NCBI GenBank assembly: GCA_937915835.1 | Contig: CALGHA010000161.1 | Location: 1 to 10,774, forward strand | DNA: 10,774 nt | Source of the DNA: an uncultured Fretibacterium sp. | Lineage (GTDB): Bacteria; Synergistota; Synergistia; Synergistales; Aminobacteriaceae | Direction: 5' to 3' | In this document: positions 7,131 through 10,774 of the stretch, one piece after another | Layout: each line of letters starts with the position of its first letter | Numbering within the stretch: position 1 is the first letter of the stretch | Notes under the pieces: generated by a model | Seen by the model: only the letters and a program-made list of their open reading frames with translations | Told to the model about the DNA's origin: nothing | The model's database searches: none | Made by a program: the position numbers and the translations under genes

Positions 7131-8107
7131 TTTGCGAGCAGTCTTTCTTTTTCCGCAAGATTATCATTCGACATGTCGCCGTATTTTATATTTGTCGGGA
7201 AGCCCTTAATCTCCGGCGCAAAGTTCTTGAATATCTGATCCGGGAAAAATTTTTCGTTATCGCCTCTGCATAAATCCGTTGCAATATAATTAAATACATT
7301 CATTACAGCTTTACGATTTGCACTCTTTGCCAGAACCGCATTACCATACATACTGAACGGTGAGCCTTCCTCGAAAAACAGCATCTCAAGATTAACGCCT
7401 TGATTTTTCTCAACTACAGCTTGAGAAGTCATCCCCAAACCTATAGCAACTTCACCCTGGACAAGAGCATTAACCGGCCCTGAACCTGACGATGTGAAAG
7501 CTAAAATATTTTCCGCGAGCTTGTCGAAATAATCAAATGCTTCATCTTCGCCCCAAGTGTTTACAAGACATTTCAAGAACATGTAACCGCTTCCGGAAGT
7601 TGCAGGATTGGGCATCGAGATTAAACCCTTGTAAATCGGATTGAGTAAGTCTTGATACGTCGCCGGTGTCGGAAGGTTTTTAGCGTTCATAACGTCCCGA
7701 TTGAGAATTATACAACCTCCGTTTTTCACTTCAGGAGTGATCTTGTGATTTGCCGGGACTATTTCATCAAGGAATAATGAGAAGTCAAAATCTTTCAGCT
7801 CAGCGAGATAATCCTTGCACTTATCCAAATATCCGTACTCTAATGACTGAATAATATCGGCGGTGCAGTTCTCTTTCTCCTCAAGGACTTTTGCGGCTAT
7901 TGTGCTCGTGTTCATGTATTCGAGCGTAATATCATAATCTGGAAATTTCTTGCGTGCTTCTGACAAATAATAATCATTCCTGTAGTCCTCGCCGCTCGTC
8001 CAGATTACAACTTTTAAGCTCTCCTGACTTCCGCCGCCGTTAAAACCGAACACGTAGACCAGTACAGCACAAATTACAGCTGCAAGTAACAATAAAACTT
8101 TCTTCAT
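7118..8107 (-). CDS. Extracellular solute-binding protein of the ABC importer
   Basis: Captures the substrate outside the cytoplasmic membrane and delivers it to the permease. The 329-residue protein begins MKKVLLLLAAVICAVLVYVFGF, a signal or anchor segment of about 20 residues; a cysteine at 13 is present but is not in a good lipobox, so membrane anchoring or ordinary cleavage is more likely than lipidation. The mature part has the type II periplasmic-binding fold pattern: LKVVIWTSGE (31-40), ADIIQSLEYG (83-92), MPNPATSGSGYMFL (165-178) and GEVAIGLGM (218-226). This resembles Fe3+ and putative 2-aminoethylphosphonate binding proteins. AGGAGGA lies about 10 nt upstream of the ATG, the strongest ribosome site in the operon, as expected for the most abundant component. 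It follows the cytidylyltransferase gene by 58 nt. Confidence 0.88.
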   Translation of the reverse strand: MKKVLLLLAAVICAVLVYVFGFNGGGSQESLKVVIWTSGEDYRNDYYLSEARKKFPDYDITLEYMNTSTIAAKVLEEKENCTADIIQSLEYGYLDKCKDYLAELKDFDFSLFLDEIVPANHKITPEVKNGGCIILNRDVMNAKNLPTPATYQDLLNPIYKGLISMPNPATSGSGYMFLKCLVNTWGEDEAFDYFDKLAENILAFTSSGSGPVNALVQGEVAIGLGMTSQAVVEKNQGVNLEMLFFEEGSPFSMYGNAVLAKSANRKAVMNVFNYIATDLCRGDNEKFFPDQIFKNFAPEIKGFPTNIKYGDMSNDNLAEKERLLAKWKY

Positions 8108-8138
8108 GTAAAATAATTCCTCCTGAAAATTTATAGTT

Positions 8139-8156
8139 GCAATATTGAATTATTGC
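8139..8156. repeat. 18-bp imperfect palindrome in the gap before the binding-protein gene
   Basis: GCAATA-TTGAAT-TATTGC has perfect 6-bp arms. It sits about 12 nt upstream of the ribosome site of the binding-protein gene. It could be an operator or a small mRNA processing or stability hairpin. No convincing promoter accompanies it, and an AT-rich palindrome of this size can arise by chance. Confidence 0.3.
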
Positions 8157-8165
8157 CGGAAAGGT

Positions 8166-9023
8166 TTAGACATCATAGACTTCATCAATGGCTTTCAGTT
8201 CGCGCCACGTGTCAATTTCTACAACGTCATCATCGAAGCATTCTCGTATCTCTACTTTGTACTCATCCGGGAAAATTGCAAAGGGGACTTGATCCCAGTA
8301 ACGTTCTTTTCCGCCGGGCATTTCCCAAGCTGATTTTATGTGCCCTGAAAGTTTGCGGCCGTCCTCATCGTTCCAGTAAGAAATTCCGACTTCCTGCCAA
8401 CAGTTTAAGCCTCCAACAGCCTGCGATGTGATTATGCCGTTATCATTGACCGTAAAGCACCAATCATCCGAACGAGTTTTCTTTATGCCGAGAAAGTTCG
8501 ACGTGTAATGATATTTCTTTATCAGCGCGGGATTATGCAGGAATAAATCCCCCTCTAAAATATATGAATTTCTGAGAAGATACCTTGCACACATTACGGA
8601 CGAGATATTATTTGCCTCGTTATATGCTGGGTTCTCAAGAAATTTCAACATCGGATATTTATAGAGCAATTGATCAAACTGTTCTGATAAATATCCCCTG
8701 ACAATATAAATCTCTTCTATACCAGCTGATAATACAGCATCAAGAAGAGTGTCAATTATTCTTTTGCCCTTAACACGAACAAGCGGCTTCGGAGTGTTCA
8801 AAGTTATCGGGACTAATCGTGAGCCAAAACCTGCCGCGACGAATACAGCACGTTTAGCTCTGTAAGGTTCAAGGGCTTCATAACCTGCAGGAGTGATTAT
8901 TCCGTTGGAGATTAGGCCTTTATCGGTGAGGTCAGTAAATTCTTGTGAACTTTCGTTTGCGGGAAATTCTGAGGAAGTCAGCGAGACTAAAATGTTGAAC
9001 TGCTTGTGAGTGAGAGTATTCAT
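8166..9023 (-). CDS. LicC/PntC-like cytidylyltransferase with N-terminal winged-helix domain
   Basis: Predicted to activate a phosphorylated amino alcohol or a phosphonate (phosphocholine, phosphoethanolamine or 2-aminoethylphosphonate) as its CMP derivative for attachment to surface glycans or lipids. The 285-residue chain has a winged-helix (MarR-like) domain at about 1-55 (LTHKQFNILVSL...DLTDKGLI...ITPAGYEALEPY). The nucleotidyltransferase domain has AVFVAAGFGSRLVPIT (59-74) with TPKPLV (78-83), NPAYNEANNISS (131-142), metal-binding EGDL (157-160), YWDQVP (242-247) and the C-terminal EIDTW (269-273). The NEANN and YWD signatures point to LicC-type enzymes rather than sugar-1-phosphate transferases. 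Helix-turn-helix fusions occur in this family, and the domain may regulate or only aid folding. GGAGGG (9029-9034) lies 5 nt upstream of the ATG. It is the first gene of the transporter operon and has a repeat-containing leader. The natural substrate cannot be read from sequence. Confidence 0.82.
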   Translation of the reverse strand: MNTLTHKQFNILVSLTSSEFPANESSQEFTDLTDKGLISNGIITPAGYEALEPYRAKRAVFVAAGFGSRLVPITLNTPKPLVRVKGKRIIDTLLDAVLSAGIEEIYIVRGYLSEQFDQLLYKYPMLKFLENPAYNEANNISSVMCARYLLRNSYILEGDLFLHNPALIKKYHYTSNFLGIKKTRSDDWCFTVNDNGIITSQAVGGLNCWQEVGISYWNDEDGRKLSGHIKSAWEMPGGKERYWDQVPFAIFPDEYKVEIRECFDDDVVEIDTWRELKAIDEVYDV

Positions 9024-9066
9024 GCCTGCCCTCCAGTTGAGAAGGGTTGAGCATAAAAACTTTTAC

Positions 9067-9094
9067 TTGCAGAATATAAATTTTTTGCTATAAT
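9067..9094 (+). promoter_or_regulatory. Candidate + strand promoter firing into the pentanucleotide repeat
   Basis: TGCTATAAT (9086-9094) is a perfect extended -10; TTGCAG (9067-9072) lies 16 bp upstream as a partial -35. The predicted start is near 9101, the first full repeat unit. A transcript would be antisense to the cytidylyltransferase leader and run toward the hairpin at 9218-9260. I see no protein-coding gene for it: the repeat frame continuing from 9098 stops at TAG 9167-9169. Confidence 0.4.
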
Positions 9095-9162
9095 TCTTTG
9101 TCTTGTCTTGTCTTGTCTTGTCTTGTCTTGTCTTGTCTTGTCTTGTCGTATGTTATTGTCAT
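9088..9162 (-). other. Possible leader ORF through the repeat (24 codons)
   Basis: ATG at 9162-9160 opens a frame reading MTITY, three DKTRQ units, then DKEL and TAG (9090-9088). All frames through the repeat are open, so the stop used depends on repeat number. A Shine-Dalgarno-like AAAGGA (9180-9185) is 17 nt from the ATG, which is too far for efficient initiation, so translation is doubtful. It is listed because of its possible role in switching (see findings). Confidence 0.15.
9098..9147. repeat. Perfect pentanucleotide tandem repeat, (TTGTC)10 / (GACAA)10
   Basis: Ten exact 5-bp units without a mismatch, 50 bp in all, ending 75 bp upstream of the cytidylyltransferase ATG and inside its predicted leader. 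Uninterrupted short repeats of this length change copy number by slipped-strand mispairing during replication and commonly underlie phase variation of surface genes; the lic1 locus of Haemophilus, with its CAAT tetranucleotide, is the classical phosphocholine example. Here the repeat is outside the annotated reading frame. Confidence 0.97.
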
Positions 9163-9206
9163 TTTTTAGACGACGTTAATCCTTTCTGCTGAAAAAATTT
9201 CCTGAG

Positions 9207-9215
9207 ATTATAACA
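9207..9215 (-). promoter_or_regulatory. Extended -10 promoter for the cytidylyltransferase-ABC operon
   Basis: On the - strand TGTTATAAT (9215 to 9207) is a perfect TGnTATAAT, identical to the ftsH element. The predicted start is near 9200, giving a leader of about 175 nt that contains the pentanucleotide repeat. The -35 position (about 9230-9235, TGGGAG) has no consensus hexamer and falls in the loop edge of the G-rich hairpin. Confidence 0.55.
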
Positions 9216-9217
9216 CA

Positions 9218-9260
9218 CCGGCTTTCATTCTCCCACCCACCCACCCCGAATGAAAGCCGG
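9218..9260 (-). other. Perfect 13-bp hairpin with a G-quadruplex-type loop after the TRAP gene
   Basis: CCGGCTTTCATTC (9218-9230) and GAATGAAAGCCGG (9248-9260) are exact reverse complements. The 17-nt loop reads, on the - strand, GGGGTGGGTGGGTGGGA: four G-tracts separated by single T, the tightest and typically most stable quadruplex arrangement. The hairpin begins 8 nt after the TRAP permease stop, so it probably shapes the 3' end of that mRNA (termination or stability). No T-tract follows on either strand, so it is not a canonical intrinsic terminator. Confidence 0.8.
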
Positions 9261-9268
9261 CTAAAACA

Positions 9269-10774
9269 TTATGCTTCACGCTTCTTCATGTATTGCACCG
9301 TAAAGACAAATCCGACAAGCATTAACCCGATTAAGTCGCTCACAAGGCCGGGAACTAACATGCTCAAGCCTCCAGCGCAGATTATCACTCGCAGAATTAT
9401 ATTCATCGGACTGTAGAGATAACCGTTCAACGCCGCCGCAACCCCGAAAATTCCGAGCAAAGCAGTAGCACAGATTAAGATGATTTCACAGGCTACAAGA
9501 ATTTGTGTGAGAATTGGCCCGGCATTAGCAATTTGAATTATCGGCTGGACGTTCTCAAATAACATTGCCGGAGTAAACGCGAAAATATACGGAACAATAA
9601 ATGCTCCAATCGCAAGTTTCGTAGCGTTAAAAGCCGTCTTCATCGGAGGAGCCTTAGCTATAGCACTCCCAGCATACGCGGCCAATGCAACCGGAGGCGT
9701 AATATCCGCGACAATCCCGAAGTAAAACACGAAGAAGTGAGCGCAGATTTTCTCAATCCCGATTGCCGGAGCCATCAAGATTGGTGCACACGTCGCCGCC
9801 ATTATGCAATAATTCGCAGTCGTCGGAACTCCCATTCCCAAGATTACACAGCAAATCATCGTCAGCACTAGCGCAATAAACGCATGACCGCCCGAAACGT
9901 TTACAACCATCGTGATTAACTCGCTCGCAAGCCCCGTTGATGTTATACAGCCAGCTACAAGCCCAGCCATTGCACAAGCTACAGCTACGGTTATCGTTCC
10001 TCGTCCGCCAGCTTCAAGAGCATCAATAATCTTCTTCGGCGTAATTCTCTCGTCCTTGTTAAATATGCCTACAAGAATTGCGAAGCCTATTGCTATTGCC
10101 GCCGAGAACTGCATAGTGTAAATGTTCATTGAGACCATCACGACAAGAATTATTAACGGAAGGAGCAAATAAATTTTGGGTAAAAGTGAGATTATTCGCG
10201 GAAGTTCTTCTTTAGGTATTCCCTTCAAGCCCAACTTCTTAGCCTCAAGGTGAACGGCGATATAAATTCCCGTGAAGTAAAGTACAGCCGGCAAAATTGC
10301 TTTCAACGCAACCTGAGAATAAGGAATTCCCATGTATTCGGCCATCAAGAACGCAGCAGCTCCCATTATAGGCGGCATAATCTGTCCTCCGGTTGACGCG
10401 GCGGCCTCGACTGCTCCGGCAAATTCTGGTTTATATCCTGTACGCTTCATCATCGGAATTGTAACGCTTCCGGTTGTTACGGTATTTCCCACTGACGAAC
10501 CCGAGACCATTCCGCACAAAGCTGATGAGATTACGGCAACTTTCGCGGGACCTCCTGCTGATGCTCCGGCTATAGCGTTTGCTAAGTTTATAAAGAATGT
10601 CGATATTCCCGTTCGCTCGAGAAATGCTCCAAATATGATAAACACGACAATATATTTCGCACATACTTCAATCGGCGTACTCCTCAATCCGTCGCCAGTC
10701 GAGTAATATAAATCGTAAATTACTTTTCCAAATCTCACAGTCGAAAACGCATAAACCATCAATGCACCGACTAC
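9269..10774 (-). CDS. TRAP transporter fused permease (4TM/12TM type), N-terminus outside window
   Basis: Membrane component of a tripartite ATP-independent periplasmic importer, which uses an ion gradient and a binding protein to take up organic acids or related solutes. The visible 501 residues are almost entirely membrane segments of the large DctM-like domain. Characteristic stretches are GAFLERTGIS, GPAKVAVISSALCGMVSGSS followed by VGNTVTTGSVTIPMMKRTGY, GGQIMPPIMGAAAFLMAEYM and GMGVPTTANYCIMAA. Fused proteins of this family are usually near 630-650 residues, so about 130-150 are missing beyond the right edge; the frame stays open to 10774. The first visible TTG-ATG (10762-10757) is therefore internal, not the start. 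A TAXI-type or DctP-type binding-protein gene is expected upstream. The gene ends in TAA (9271-9269), 8 nt before the G-rich hairpin. Substrate unknown. Confidence 0.92.
   Translation of the reverse strand, partial: VVGALMVYAFSTVRFGKVIYDLYYSTGDGLRSTPIEVCAKYIVVFIIFGAFLERTGISTFFINLANAIAGASAGGPAKVAVISSALCGMVSGSSVGNTVTTGSVTIPMMKRTGYKPEFAGAVEAAASTGGQIMPPIMGAAAFLMAEYMGIPYSQVALKAILPAVLYFTGIYIAVHLEAKKLGLKGIPKEELPRIISLLPKIYLLLPLIILVVMVSMNIYTMQFSAAIAIGFAILVGIFNKDERITPKKIIDALEAGGRGTITVAVACAMAGLVAGCITSTGLASELITMVVNVSGGHAFIALVLTMICCVILGMGVPTTANYCIMAATCAPILMAPAIGIEKICAHFFVFYFGIVADITPPVALAAYAGSAIAKAPPMKTAFNATKLAIGAFIVPYIFAFTPAMLFENVQPIIQIANAGPILTQILVACEIILICATALLGIFGVAAALNGYLYSPMNIILRVIICAGGLSMLVPGLVSDLIGLMLVGFVFTVQYMKKREA

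Noticed and set aside
8108..8165. Separate promoter for the binding-protein gene
   Set aside because: TATAAA (8130-8135, - strand) has neither a -35 element nor an extended -10 TG at the right place. Co-transcription with the cytidylyltransferase is simpler.
9098..9147. CRISPR or iteron-origin reading of the tandem repeat
   Set aside because: The 5-bp units are contiguous with no spacers, and no replication initiator or cas gene is nearby; it is a simple sequence repeat.
9098..9162. Repeat-driven in-frame N-terminal extension of the cytidylyltransferase, as in lic1A
   Set aside because: The gene's own frame is closed by TAA at 9065-9063 between the repeat and its ATG, so no repeat number can fuse the upstream ATG to the gene.
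10332..10706. 124-codon + strand open frame opposite the TRAP permease
   Set aside because: Antisense shadow of a membrane-protein gene. The Ala/Pro/Ile-rich translation mirrors the codons of the TRAP gene and there is no ribosome site.

Overview
The window looks like chromosomal DNA of a moderately AT-rich anaerobic bacterium. A member of the Synergistota (gut/oral Synergistaceae) is my best guess: it would fit a fused TRAP permease next to a binding-protein-dependent importer, the FtsH / GlmU / Prs housekeeping block, strong AGGAGG-type ribosome sites and frequent TTG starts. This is inference from gene style only, and a Bacillota lineage cannot be excluded.

Left half (1-4840, + strand). 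The end of a TPR-like protein, apparently broken by a frameshift near position 60, is closed by an intrinsic terminator. A promoter with a perfect extended -10 then drives ftsH (membrane AAA+ zinc protease, TTG start). A second extended -10 promoter precedes tRNA-Gln(UUG). No terminator separates the tRNA from glmU (UDP-GlcNAc synthesis) and prs (PRPP synthetase, TTG start, 2-nt gap), so these three probably form one transcription unit. It ends at a hairpin shared with the convergent unit from the right.

Right half (4807-10774, - strand). A four-gene operon reads leftwards: a LicC/PntC-like cytidylyltransferase with an N-terminal winged-helix domain, a periplasmic binding protein, an ABC ATPase and a double-module permease. 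The transporter resembles the Fe3+/polyamine/2-aminoethylphosphonate class. Next to a cytidylyltransferase of the phosphocholine/aminoethylphosphonate type, uptake of an amino-alcohol phosphate, phosphonate or choline-like compound for surface decoration is the most economical reading. Upstream of the operon, and cut by the right window edge, lies a 4TM/12TM fused TRAP permease.

The most interesting stretch is the 245-bp gap between the TRAP gene and the cytidylyltransferase (9024-9268). It holds a perfect 13-bp hairpin whose loop is a textbook G-quadruplex motif on the - strand, an extended -10 promoter immediately beyond it that places the hairpin at the -35 region, a pentanucleotide tandem repeat of ten exact units in the predicted leader, and an oppositely directed extended -10 promoter starting at the repeat edge. 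Together these look like a phase-variable control region for a surface-modification operon. One frame of the leader is open from the repeat to an ATGA overlap with the cytidylyltransferase start, so repeat number could in principle switch translational coupling. This is a hypothesis; the repeat, hairpin and frames themselves are directly visible.
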